From positions 1 through 34,148 of the IMG/VR virus record IMGVR_UViG_3300035698_024864: a stretch of DNA of 34,148 nt, one strand, 5' to 3'. The DNA is from a virus. The notes beneath the pieces were generated by a model. It saw only the letters and a list, made by a program, of their open reading frames with translations, was not told the origin of the DNA and did not search any database. Position numbers and translations under genes: made by a program. This document shows positions 1 to 6,906 of the stretch, piece by piece. How positions within the stretch are numbered: position 1 is the stretch's first letter; the number at the start of each line of letters is the position of its first letter.

Positions 1-157
1 AACATTCAACCATTTCTTCTAAATCTTTAACCAAATTCTTTCCAACAATACCATTCATTTTTTCTTCAAAAGCTACAAATTTTTCCCATGAATCAAAATC
101 AAAACATTCAGCAAATTCTTTTCTTACTTTTAATCCAAATTCTACTTGTTTATTCAT
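1..157 (-). CDS. Hypothetical protein, 3' end outside window
   Basis: The reading frame starts with ATG at 157 and is still open at base 1, so only the first 52 residues are visible (MNKQVEFGLKVRKEF...). A GAGGTGAG ribosome binding site lies just upstream, inside the end of the preceding gene, and the ATG directly follows that gene's TGA. The visible part is charged, probably helical, with a few aromatic residues. I do not recognise a family. It is the last visible member of the accessory gene string. The start is well supported; the function is unknown. Confidence 0.6.
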   Translation of the reverse strand, partial: MNKQVEFGLKVRKEFAECFDFDSWEKFVAFEEKMNGIVGKNLVKDLEEMVEC

Positions 158-286
158 TCACTCACCTCTTTTTTCAAAAAATGCATCGAAATTCTTTTTC
201 CCATTCGGTTGTTTCACGTGGTGTAACCTGTGTGTTATATTTGCTATAGTTCCATCAATATCAACTATTATTGCTTTTGTTTTCAC
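158..286 (-). CDS. Truncated HAD-type phosphatase (N-terminal fragment)
   Basis: This 42-residue ORF starts with GTG overlapping the TGA of the methyltransferase upstream. Residues 6-13 read IIVDIDGT, the HAD superfamily motif I with the two catalytic aspartates (D9 and D11), followed by ANITHRLHHV and then NFDAFFEKRGE and a stop. Viral polynucleotide-kinase-type HAD phosphatases normally begin this way (DIDGT, then an HR.H stretch, then W/FDAFF) and continue for at least 100 more residues with motifs II-IV. None of that follows here, and the next frame downstream is unrelated. The fragment therefore lacks the motif II Ser/Thr, the lysine and the motif IV acidic residues, and is unlikely to act alone as a phosphatase. 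It may be a decaying remnant, although the overlaps with both neighbours are tidy. Confidence 0.6.
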   Translation of the reverse strand: MKTKAIIVDIDGTIANITHRLHHVKQPNGKKNFDAFFEKRGE

Positions 287-753
287 TTAATCACCTTGAG
301 GAATATGTGTAGTTCGAAGAAGCAGTTCTCGAGTGATTGGCCTTGTCCTTGTTTCACTACTTTGAATTTGATGTCTTTGCGATCTATTTTCCACTTGGTC
401 ATGTCAAGGTTTCTTTCGAACCAGTCATTGTAGAACATGGTCCTGTGGTTTGGTGCTACGATTGCGAGGAGTGGCACATAGATTTCTACGAGTGAGTTTG
501 GTTTGCAGACTCTGTGGATTTCTTTCATGAAGCAATAAGGATCTTCGATGTGTTCTAGGAAGTGACCTGCATAAATCTCATCAACTTCACTATCTTTGAA
601 TGGAATTCCTGTGTTGAGGTCATGGATTATATCTACTTTGAATTCTTCTCCTGTTGCTTCGTTATGTTCTATGATATCTATTCCTGTGAATCCTTTTTTT
701 GTGAATTGGCCACAACCGACATCAAGTTTTATTTTTTTAGTTTCTTCACTCAT
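283..753 (-). CDS. SAM-dependent methyltransferase (class I, small)
   Basis: A 156-residue class I S-adenosylmethionine methyltransferase. Motif I is LDVGCG at residues 10-15, followed by GFTGIDI, which carries the acidic residue at the end of strand 2. GHFLEHIEDP at about 63-72 and the following FMKEIHRVCKPNSLVEIYVP are the familiar Methyltransf_11 strand 4/5 region (in bacterial sugar and lipid enzymes this reads FEHI/VLEH...L...RVLKPGG). Its start overlaps the previous gene's stop as ATGA, with AGGTGAAAGG as ribosome binding site. The acceptor cannot be read from the sequence. Its place beside glycosyltransferases and sugar epimerases suggests methylation of a sugar or a virion or host-surface glycan, but a nucleic acid or protein target is not excluded. 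Confidence 0.8.
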   Translation of the reverse strand: MSEETKKIKLDVGCGQFTKKGFTGIDIIEHNEATGEEFKVDIIHDLNTGIPFKDSEVDEIYAGHFLEHIEDPYCFMKEIHRVCKPNSLVEIYVPLLAIVAPNHRTMFYNDWFERNLDMTKWKIDRKDIKFKVVKQGQGQSLENCFFELHIFLKVIK

Positions 754-1784
754 CCTTTCACCTTGAACCAGAGTATGTGTCTGTTGATTCTTCCAGGTAT
801 TTTTTTTACTAACTCGAATTCTATAAATTTTGCGTAGTTTTCAACGAGTTCTACTTGTTCGTTGTTGATTTCGAACACAATTTCTTTTGTAGCACTGAAC
901 AAGTGGTGTAATGATTGTGTTGTGTCTGTGTAGTGTAACATGTTCAAGCAGAGTGTGATGTCTCTTGGCCTTGGGGTGTAATCATCAATGTTTTCTTGGA
1001 GAAAGTCAACTGGACATTGCTTGAGCCAAGCTATTTTCTTTGCATTTTTAATGTATTTTTCATGGATCTCGATTCCAACGCATCTACTTGCTCCTGCTTC
1101 TTTGATTTTGAATAAAAAGAATCCTTCGTTGCATCCTACGTCAACAACACACTTGTCTTTGAAGTCGATTCCCATGTCTTTGAGCAGAACCCATGTTTCT
1201 TGGCATGGAACTACTCCTTTAATAGTGTTTCCAGGAAGCTCAATGTCATCATATTGATTGCTAGTATCTCCTAGTGATTTAACAAATTCTACTTGATCTA
1301 ATGGTGTTGGTTTTGTGTTGATTTTTTCCCACTCTCCTTTGAATTGTTCTATTGAATTAAATGTTTTTATTTTTAATGGTTCTCCTGTGTTCACAAACTG
1401 AATTTTTTCTAGGTTGTTTTTGTTAATTATGTTTGCGTAATAATTGTAATTGTCTTCACTTGGTCTTCCAGTTCCTAAGTATTTTTGTCTTTCGTTTAAG
1501 AGGAATAGTGGAGCATAAACAAGAATGTAGCGAATGTCTTCGAATCTTTCTTCAAGTTTTTGTATTGCTGTTTCCCACATTGGGTAGCCTTCTATTAGTG
1601 TTACGAGTGAGATTGTTGAATCTAAGGTTGCTACTATTCTTTCTTCTAACCCTGCTTTTGTAATGTCGAATGATTCTGTTGCAAGGGCTATGTCATATCC
1701 CTTGTAGATTTTTGGCCACTTGAAAACAGTGTGTTTTCCTGCTGTTGAAACTCCCTGAATCAAGATAACTCCTTTCTTTTTCAT
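750..1784 (-). CDS. P-loop kinase-like domain fused to SAM methyltransferase
   Basis: A 344-residue two-domain protein. The N-terminal part (about 1-150) opens with VILIQGVSTAGKHT, a Walker A loop at residues 11-19, as in small-molecule and nucleotide kinases. Later ESFDITKAGLEER and LIEGYP could supply lid or acidic positions, but I cannot assign a kinase family. The C-terminal part (about 185-344) is a class I methyltransferase: motif I VVDVGCNEG at 213-221, the strand 2 acid in CVGIEI at about 239, and DITLCLNMLHY at 275-285 as the strand 4 region. The gene is joined to both neighbours by ATGA overlaps. A kinase-like ATPase with a methyltransferase in one chain is uncommon. The N-terminal domain might phosphorylate or only bind the nucleotide or sugar substrate that the second domain methylates; that is inference. 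Confidence 0.75.
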   Translation of the reverse strand: MKKKGVILIQGVSTAGKHTVFKWPKIYKGYDIALATESFDITKAGLEERIVATLDSTISLVTLIEGYPMWETAIQKLEERFEDIRYILVYAPLFLLNERQKYLGTGRPSEDNYNYYANIINKNNLEKIQFVNTGEPLKIKTFNSIEQFKGEWEKINTKPTPLDQVEFVKSLGDTSNQYDDIELPGNTIKGVVPCQETWVLLKDMGIDFKDKCVVDVGCNEGFFLFKIKEAGASRCVGIEIHEKYIKNAKKIAWLKQCPVDFLQENIDDYTPRPRDITLCLNMLHYTDTTQSLHHLFSATKEIVFEINNEQVELVENYAKFIEFELVKKIPGRINRHILWFKVKG

Positions 1785-2041
1785 CGTTTCACAACCACAC
1801 TAAACTCAATTATTTTAAATTCCCCTTTATCATAGACTAATGAAGGTGCTATTGAAATTAAGTTTTTTTCAAATTTATCAGTGACTTCTTTTACAAATTT
1901 TCTTGAAATGGTTATTGATCCTATTATTGAATCTGAAGTTGCAGCAAAATCTTTTGTTAAAGGAACAGTTAAGTGTGTTCTTGTTGAACACCAAGGAGAA
2001 TGTATTCCTTGCTCCCCTCCACAATCATTACAATGATTCAT
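1781..2041 (-). CDS. Small zinc-binding-like hypothetical protein
   Basis: An 86-residue protein whose N-terminus, MNHCNDCGGEQGIHSPWC, carries CxxCGG and a third cysteine 12 residues later. This looks like a short zinc knuckle with H14 as a possible fourth ligand. The rest is a mixed alpha/beta stretch (GSITISRKFVKEVTDKF...EFKIIEFSVVVKR) that I do not recognise. It starts within the stop of the upstream zinc protein (ATGA-type overlap) and ends in an ATGA overlap with the kinase-methyltransferase gene, so it is translated with them. Function unknown; nucleic acid or protein binding is possible. Confidence 0.6.
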   Translation of the reverse strand: MNHCNDCGGEQGIHSPWCSTRTHLTVPLTKDFAATSDSIIGSITISRKFVKEVTDKFEKNLISIAPSLVYDKGEFKIIEFSVVVKR

Positions 2042-2346
2042 TTATCTTTCACTTCCTTTTGATATTCGTCAAGAATGAAATTGAAGTGATCGTCTTTCAT
2101 TTCATTAACACAGTCCATTTTCCAGTCAATTTCTTTTTTAGCCTCTAATATTTTTTCTAAACAAGGCATACAAATCCAAAATCTTTGTCCATTCATTGTA
2201 AAAGGAATACCCATCCCTTCATCGCTACAATTTTGGCAATATCTACACTGACAAACTCTGTCAGTTCCATCATAATTTTTGTGTTGATTATTTCTTTGTC
2301 TTATTTCCCAATTGGAGCTAGTTAAAATGCTAATTGTTGCATTCAT
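2038..2346 (-). CDS. Zinc-ribbon-like hypothetical protein
   Basis: I place the start at the ATG at 2346, which overlaps the stop of the upstream glycosyltransferase, giving 102 residues. A longer frame to 2388 would run back into that gene. A cysteine cluster CQCRYCQNC and a later CMPCLEK make a four-cysteine zinc site of ribbon type, with GIPFTMNGQRFWIC between the halves, much like small treble-clef or ribbon proteins. The C-terminal third is acidic and helical (EIDWKMDCVNEMKDDHF). Such small zinc proteins are common in viral accessory regions and are often regulators or host-interaction factors. The family is not recognised. Confidence 0.6.
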   Translation of the reverse strand: MNATISILTSSNWEIRQRNNQHKNYDGTDRVCQCRYCQNCSDEGMGIPFTMNGQRFWICMPCLEKILEAKKEIDWKMDCVNEMKDDHFNFILDEYQKEVKDK

Positions 2347-3407
2347 TGATCTTTCACTTCCGACCAGTTGCTTCTTTTGTGTTCGCATTCAATCCATGGG
2401 TTTAACCAGATTTTTATTCCTCGGTTTTTACAGTCTCTTGCAAAGAAAGTATCTGGGTGACAGTCCCTTGAATATGGTTCAAGAGAAAAGATGTCTTCGA
2501 GCATTCCCCACATGTTGTGTTGAAAATCTGCTCCTCTTTTGAGCGGTAGAAGGTATTTAAAATAGTATTTACTAAGTTTCTTTAGGGCTTCTGGGAACTG
2601 GCTCTGTTCTCGAGGCCTCACTAATTTTAGTACTCGTTGTTTAATCAGAATGCAACCAAATCCTACTGAGTGTACTTGAAGAACATTACCTTGTCCATCT
2701 GGCCATGGTAATTCTAACATTTTGTCCTTGATTTTTGTTATTTCGTTCATGTGCATCATTTTGTTAGCCCATTGACCTTGGTTATTGATCTCGAGTTGCT
2801 TTGATATGACGCATGCAAAGTTCCCAAGGTCTTCCTCCGGAACTCCCTTTGCTTTTTTACCTAGTGCTAACCTGTGTTTCTCTACCATGTCTTCATTTCG
2901 AAGTGAAAACAAGCCACCTACAACATCTTTCCTGTGTTTCATTAGTTCTTCTATCACATTTAGCGGAGGAAAGACATCTGATTCAAGGATAAAAACATAG
3001 TCGTATCCTCGGGTTAAGGAAAAATCCCAAATATATTCTTGGCTAACTTTTTGGGTTTGCTTAGTGTTCTTTTGACGTGCTGTGTGGTGAGTATGGATTC
3101 TAAGCCCTGAAAATCTAAGCTTCTGATCTACTATGCTAGCAGAAGTCATGGCTCCAAATAATCCACTTAATTTTTCATTGTAATATTTTTTTGTTTTAGA
3201 ATTATCAACAATCAATAAGTCATAATTATGATAAGTTAATTTCTTCACTCTTTCAAACCATTCATCAAAGCAGTAGTCTTTGTGTTCAGCTACATATGTA
3301 GCTAACAAAACTTTGGGTGGGTTGTCTTTGATTTCTCTCGCTTGTACTTTGTAAGGATCCATGAGTTTATGCATGACTCCATTAAATGTTTTCTTTAAAC
3401 TATCCAT
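2343..3407 (-). CDS. GT-A fold glycosyltransferase
   Basis: A nucleotide-sugar-dependent glycosyltransferase of GT-A type, 354 residues from the ATG at 3407. That start sits behind GGTGGGAAG, and the upstream extension to 3428 would only add residues overlapping the epimerase gene. The N-terminal half has PPKVLLATYVAE, then YDLLIVDNS (strand with DNS, as in family 2 type enzymes). YVFILESDVFPP at about 138-148 holds ESDV, the metal-binding DxD-like motif. HSVGFGCILIK and, near the end, HPDTFFARDCKNRG followed by NPWIECEH match the acceptor-side pattern of phage and Anp1-like transferases (D.FF....G...W..P...C.H). It overlaps the epimerase gene by 13 bases. It probably acts on a glycan built by the neighbouring enzymes; donor and acceptor are unknown. 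Confidence 0.8.
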   Translation of the reverse strand: MDSLKKTFNGVMHKLMDPYKVQAREIKDNPPKVLLATYVAEHKDYCFDEWFERVKKLTYHNYDLLIVDNSKTKKYYNEKLSGLFGAMTSASIVDQKLRFSGLRIHTHHTARQKNTKQTQKVSQEYIWDFSLTRGYDYVFILESDVFPPLNVIEELMKHRKDVVGGLFSLRNEDMVEKHRLALGKKAKGVPEEDLGNFACVISKQLEINNQGQWANKMMHMNEITKIKDKMLELPWPDGQGNVLQVHSVGFGCILIKQRVLKLVRPREQSQFPEALKKLSKYYFKYLLPLKRGADFQHNMWGMLEDIFSLEPYSRDCHPDTFFARDCKNRGIKIWLNPWIECEHKRSNWSEVKDQ

Positions 3408-4258
3408 TTGTCTTCCCACCAGTACCATGTTTCCATTAGTGCATAACTGAAATAAGTTTCATGCTTAATAGGTTTGTTGCATTTTGAGATCCCAAGATCA
3501 CTGAGTTCTGATGCTTCGATTGTTATTTTATCTGGGTTTCTCATTGAAACAGATTTGCAAGTGTTAAAAACAAAGTTCACTGAGTAATTGTGTTTCGATC
3601 CAACCTCTACTTTCTTTTTCTTTTTATACATGTATCCAACGAGTTCTCTGACTAAGTCTTTAACATAAACAAAGGATCGTACTTGCTCCCCATGTCCTTT
3701 GATTGGGAAGGGTTTGTTTTTCCTGATGTGTTGGAATACTTTTGCTATCAAGGCTGGTGGCTTTTGTCTCGGCCCGAAAACATTGTAAGGTCTAACGATT
3801 GTGTAATCATAACCTTCATCTTCTTTTGAGTAATGCTCCACTCGCATTTCAGCAATTCTTTTAGTCATACCGTAGAAGTTTTTCTCTTTAGGTTTTGCTG
3901 CTATGCTTGAAAGAAAGATAAATTTTCCTCTTGGTTTAACAAACCAAAGCATATTTGAAGTACCTTCAACGTTAGTTGTTCTATATTCTTTCTTTTTTTC
4001 TTCAGCTTCATGAGCATTTATGAGTGCTGCTAAATGAAAAACAACATCAAATTTAGGTAATTTATAAACTAAATTCGGATCTCGAATATCATTGATGTGG
4101 ACATGTAGATTTCGAACAAGTTTGCCTGATTTCTTACAGATTTGTAATAAATTAGTAAGTTTTCGGTCAACAACATGTACTTCATGACCAAGACTTAATA
4201 ATTTATCAACTAAATGAGAGCCAATAAATCCACACCCACCCGTCACACATATCTTCAT
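3395..4258 (-). CDS. NAD(P)-dependent sugar epimerase/dehydratase (extended SDR)
   Basis: An extended short-chain dehydrogenase/reductase of the nucleotide-sugar epimerase family, 287 residues from the ATG at 4258. An in-frame ATG three codons earlier, at 4267, lies directly against the ribosome binding sequence, so I prefer the second. GGCGFIGS at 7-14 is the dinucleotide loop. FDVVFHLAA at about 70-78, FLSSI at 115-119 and YGMTK (catalytic Y129 and K133) follow, then VRPYNVFGPRQ, typical of UDP-glucose 4-epimerase or 4,6-dehydratase relatives. The serine motif is FLSS rather than the dehydratase TDE, so an epimerase or reductase is more likely than RmlB. It is somewhat short (GalE is about 330). 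It lies between an HNH gene and a glycosyltransferase. Confidence 0.82.
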   Translation of the reverse strand: MKICVTGGCGFIGSHLVDKLLSLGHEVHVVDRKLTNLLQICKKSGKLVRNLHVHINDIRDPNLVYKLPKFDVVFHLAALINAHEAEEKKKEYRTTNVEGTSNMLWFVKPRGKFIFLSSIAAKPKEKNFYGMTKRIAEMRVEHYSKEDEGYDYTIVRPYNVFGPRQKPPALIAKVFQHIRKNKPFPIKGHGEQVRSFVYVKDLVRELVGYMYKKKKKVEVGSKHNYSVNFVFNTCKSVSMRNPDKITIEASELSDLGISKCNKPIKHETYFSYALMETWYWWEDKWIV

Positions 4259-4263
4259 AATCC

Positions 4264-4758
4264 TCATCTCCTTCCTGTCGCATAAGCATTTAATAATCCA
4301 AATGAAATTGCGACTTTGTGGCTTTCTTTTCTTGGGTGATTATGGAAACACTTTTGAGAACAAAAACTTCCTCTATTTTCTTCTTTATTTTTTAATCTCC
4401 ATGATCCTATTAAAAATTTTTGATTACATTCAATACAAGTTTTTTCAGTTTTTGTTATTCCAGTAGCATGATAACTACCATGCTCTTTTGAAGTAACTAA
4501 CATCAGATTTTTTTCTGAATCATCAGATTTTATTTTATTAACATGATGGATTTGGAAACCTTCAAGAATTTGTTTGTTATGATAAGTTTCCCAAGCAATA
4601 AGTGATCTTAGAACATACCCTTCTTTAGAAGCTCTATGGTGGCCAGGAGAATATACTCTAACTCTACCTGTAGAGTCAGCATAACCATCACTGAAATTGT
4701 TTAAAGACCAAGGTTTTCTTGTTCTTAAAAACTTTCCATCTTTTTCTCTTGTCAACAT
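4264..4758 (-). CDS. HNH endonuclease with C-terminal zinc finger (homing-type)
   Basis: A 164-residue HNH nuclease like the free-standing homing endonucleases of tailed phages. After an N-terminal substrate-binding part (RVRVYSPGHHRASKEGYVLRS) comes the HNH core: AWETYHNKQILEGFQIHHVN with H71-H72, then the asparagine in SEKNLMLVTS (N84), then KEHGSYH (H93). A zinc finger follows, C108-x2-C111 and C133-x3-C137 (CIECNQKF and FCSQKC), and then a basic tail. The ribosome binding site GGTGTT precedes the ATG. There is no sign of a split host gene or intron around it, so it appears intron-less. Such genes move into neighbouring intergenic sites and often travel in variable regions like this one. 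Confidence 0.85.
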   Translation of the reverse strand: MLTREKDGKFLRTRKPWSLNNFSDGYADSTGRVRVYSPGHHRASKEGYVLRSLIAWETYHNKQILEGFQIHHVNKIKSDDSEKNLMLVTSKEHGSYHATGITKTEKTCIECNQKFLIGSWRLKNKEENRGSFCSQKCFHNHPRKESHKVAISFGLLNAYATGRR

Positions 4759-4774
4759 TTTAACACCTTTAAAA

Positions 4775-4957
4775 TTATTTAAGTTTGACTCCCATTTCTT
4801 TGATTTTTGTGTTAAGCTTGGTTGTTAGTTCTTCAAGTGATTCTTCGAATTGTTTTTGCTCATCACCTGGTTCTGGTGAAACTGAAACCCTTATTTCAAG
4901 TGATTCATAGTTTCCTAGATTAAATTTTCTTCCAACAGTTGCTTCATTGATCTTCAT
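4775..4957 (-). CDS. Small hypothetical protein
   Basis: A 60-residue protein with a strong GAGGAGG ribosome binding site and an ATG start. It begins MKINEATVGRKFNLGNYESLEIRVSVSPEPGDE, two short strands around a K/RKFNLGNYES pattern that I associate with small uncharacterised phage proteins. It ends in a helix (EESLEELTTKLNTKIKEMG). There are no catalytic residues or membrane segment. It lies between a coiled-coil protein and the HNH gene. Function unknown. Confidence 0.55.
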   Translation of the reverse strand: MKINEATVGRKFNLGNYESLEIRVSVSPEPGDEQKQFEESLEELTTKLNTKIKEMGVKLK

Positions 4958-4970
4958 AGTTTGGCCTCCT

Positions 4971-5396
4971 CTATATTTTTTCCATTTTTCTAATAACTTC
5001 TAATATTTTTGGTTTGTCTCCAAAAATTAATTGCTCTTTAAATTCTTTATCAAGAGTTTCTAGTTTTTCTATTCTTTTTTCAACATCGCTTAATTTCTTT
5101 TTTCTTTCAACTGGCATTTCAACTTTAGCTCTATATAGCCAGCTTAAATCTGATGGCTTTTCGTTATAGTTATCTAGTTCCATTTGGTATTTCTTAACAT
5201 GCTCCCAAAGTTTCTTTTTTGCATCTTGCCATCCATTAAAGAATTTCAAAAACTCCTTTGACTCATAATGCTCTTTGAGTAATGCATCTTTATAACCATC
5301 TCGTAACTCACATTTCTCATTTGATAATTTACTTCTTTTTGTATTGAAAATAGTCTCAGTATATTTTTCTATTCTTTTTATTTCTGATTGTGTCAA
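4971..5396 (-). CDS. Helical coiled-coil hypothetical protein
   Basis: A 141-residue, very charged, almost wholly helical protein (IKRIEKYTETIFNTKRSKL... and LSDVEKRIEKLETLDKEF) with no recognised domain. The nearest conventional start is the TTG at 5396, but the strong GGAGG site lies about 20 bases upstream of it. The frame stays open through ATT and ATA codons right behind that GGAGG before meeting TAA. The true N-terminus may therefore be six codons longer with a non-standard start. The gene follows a hairpin and AT-rich leader, so it may begin a new transcription unit. Function unknown. Confidence 0.55.
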   Translation of the reverse strand: MTQSEIKRIEKYTETIFNTKRSKLSNEKCELRDGYKDALLKEHYESKEFLKFFNGWQDAKKKLWEHVKKYQMELDNYNEKPSDLSWLYRAKVEMPVERKKKLSDVEKRIEKLETLDKEFKEQLIFGDKPKILEVIRKMEKI

Positions 5397-5462
5397 TTTT
5401 TCTATCTCTATAATTTAACCTCCTTTTTTATAAGAGTAAATAAATACCTCTGAATATCTTAT

Positions 5463-5492
5463 GAACAAACCATTTTATAAATGGAGTTGTTC
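5463..5492 (-). terminator. Hairpin after the 48-residue ORF, terminator or regulatory
   Basis: An inverted repeat of two 6-base-pair stems separated by a 2x1 internal loop, read on the minus strand: GAACAA pairs with TTGTTC and CCATTT with AAATGG around an ATA loop. It starts inside the TGA stop of the upstream small gene. There is no T-run after it, so intrinsic termination is not certain. The central ATTTATAAAA could instead serve as a TATA box for the next gene, with a leader of about 50 bases. Confidence 0.45.
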
Positions 5493-5637
5493 AGAGTTTT
5501 ATTAGGAGAACCCCTTTCTTTTCTTCTTCTCCCATTGCTCTTGTGAGCTTGTCTTTTTCTCCTTTCTCAAATTGAATAGCAAAATCATTTCCTTGTGGTA
5601 CTAATCTAATCTTGAACTTAGTTCTTTTCTTTACCAT
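5491..5637 (-). CDS. Small basic hypothetical protein
   Basis: A 48-residue ORF, MVKKRTKFKIRLVPQGNDF..., starting with ATG at 5637 behind a good GGAGTGTGA ribosome binding site that lies within the 3' end of the glycosyltransferase gene. It has two predicted strands, the second in FAIQFEKGEKD, then a charged helix, and ends KGVLLIKL. It fills the space between the GT4 gene and the hairpin and would otherwise be missed because of its size. Function unknown. Confidence 0.5.
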   Translation of the reverse strand: MVKKRTKFKIRLVPQGNDFAIQFEKGEKDKLTRAMGEEEKKGVLLIKL

Positions 5638-6658
5638 GTCTTTCACACTCCTTTTTGAACATGTTTTCTAGTTTGTCAATTGATTCTTTCCACTTAAAAT
5701 GCTTGGAAGCATATTTGGAAGCATTTATTCTTATTGTATGAGAGTGGTTCTTGTCTTCTGCTGCTCTCATAATAGCTTGTCTCATCTTAGAATCGCTTCC
5801 AAGTTCATATTGAATACAATTGTAATCAGGGATACAGTATTCATCTACTCCTGTGCAATCAGATGTAACAACGAGTGTCCCTAGTTTCATTGCTTCCATG
5901 TGTGGTGTTGGTGATCCTTCAAATTTAGATGGTTTCACAAGAACATCTGCTGATCTAATGATGTTCAAGGAATTAGCCCAGGTTTGTGCGAAGAATCTTT
6001 GTTCAAACATCAAGTGGAATTCGAAAGGAAGGTCTGTTGGCTGTGCATTTGTTAACAACCATTTCTCATAAGGTAGGTTCCTCAACACTCTGATTGCATC
6101 ATGCACTCCTTTGTTTGAGCTTCTGATGTCTCCTTCTACCAAGATTATTGGCCCTCGTTTTTTAGAAGCTTTAGTGAGCCTTGTTGGAAGATTCGATGGC
6201 ATTTGTTGTTTGTTTGGGATGTAGTAAACGTTTTTAGCGTACTTCAAAAGGAATTCGTTTCTGAGCCAAGCTGCTTCAGTGAAAATTGTGAAGTCTTTTT
6301 GGTAGTAAGTGAACTCTGCTCTCATCTTCGAGTATTCATCATGGAAGAATCTTGATTCTATTTGTTGAGCAAAGTAAAATTTCTTCACTTTTTTAGGTAG
6401 ATTCAATTGGTTGATGTGGTAAACTGTTTCAAAGTAAGTTGCAACTATTGCATCTAGTGGAATTTCTTTTGTTTCCATGAACTTTTCAATTACTTTTACA
6501 TTTTTATGCAGTTTTATCCAGTCTAACTTGTATAATTTTGGTTGGAAAGCAGTCACATACATTACATGCCCTCGTTTAGCTAGTCTATTCATGTGTTCTA
6601 CTACTATTCTGTTGCCTCCACAGCACATGAAACTTGGCATCACATAACAAATTTTCAT
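5618..6658 (-). CDS. Glycosyltransferase family 4-like (GT-B)
   Basis: A 346-residue GT-B glycosyltransferase. The N-terminal Rossmann half opens with MKICYVMPSFMCCGGNRIV (glycine-rich loop as in WcaG/RfaB relatives, typically P..GG) followed by EHMNRLAKRGHVMYV. The C-terminal half has PIILVEGDIRSSNKGVHDAI, then IIRSADVLVKPSKFEGSPTP and HMEAMKLGTLVV at about 246-264. The last is the E-x7-E nucleotide-sugar-binding signature of GT4 enzymes (FEGSPTPHMEAM). The start overlaps the previous gene's stop by ATGA. It is retaining by family, with sugar and acceptor unknown; the context points to the same glycan pathway as the epimerases. Confidence 0.85.
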   Translation of the reverse strand: MKICYVMPSFMCCGGNRIVVEHMNRLAKRGHVMYVTAFQPKLYKLDWIKLHKNVKVIEKFMETKEIPLDAIVATYFETVYHINQLNLPKKVKKFYFAQQIESRFFHDEYSKMRAEFTYYQKDFTIFTEAAWLRNEFLLKYAKNVYYIPNKQQMPSNLPTRLTKASKKRGPIILVEGDIRSSNKGVHDAIRVLRNLPYEKWLLTNAQPTDLPFEFHLMFEQRFFAQTWANSLNIIRSADVLVKPSKFEGSPTPHMEAMKLGTLVVTSDCTGVDEYCIPDYNCIQYELGSDSKMRQAIMRAAEDKNHSHTIRINASKYASKHFKWKESIDKLENMFKKECERHGKEKN

Positions 6659-6906
6659 TTAATCACATCCAGCAATTCTACAAACGGATCTCCAATAGGC
6701 TTTATTGATATATGCCACCTAGGATCAATAAATTCAAACATAGGAGTAGGAAAATTTTCAGTCCCTACTACAATATCTTGTGTTGGAGATTCTATAATAA
6801 CTTCTTCTGCTTCTGTCACAAAAAATTGAACTCTACCACCCATAATAATTCCATAAAAAAATATAGCTTTTTCTTCGGTCTTTGATTTTTTATTTTTACT
6901 CATCAT
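6655..6906 (-). CDS. Hypothetical protein
   Basis: An 83-residue protein whose ATG overlaps the TGA of the glycosyltransferase upstream, behind GAGGTG. It has a basic N-terminus (MMSKNKKSKTEEK), then strands AIFFYGIIMGGRVQFFV and VIIESPTQDIVVG, and ends in an ATGA overlap with the GT4 gene. The second methionine codon at 6903 is an equally possible start. There is no recognisable motif. Being coupled between two glycosyltransferases, it may be an accessory subunit, but nothing in the sequence shows that. Confidence 0.55.
   Translation of the reverse strand: MMSKNKKSKTEEKAIFFYGIIMGGRVQFFVTEAEEVIIESPTQDIVVGTENFPTPMFEFIDPRWHISIKPIGDPFVELLDVIK

Noticed and set aside
230-433. Plus-strand open frame opposite the small methyltransferase
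   Set aside because: Cysteine- and serine-rich shadow frame without a ribosome site, overlapping two well-supported minus-strand genes.
4264-4758. The HNH gene as part of a group I intron or as an intein
   Set aside because: The genes on each side are whole and unrelated, and the protein has its own start and ribosome site, so it is free-standing.
5425-5448. TATA-like strings TTATAAAA and TATTTATTTA just before the gene at 5396
   Set aside because: They sit too close to the ribosome binding site; a transcript starting 25 bases downstream would lose it. The TATA-like centre of the hairpin is better placed.
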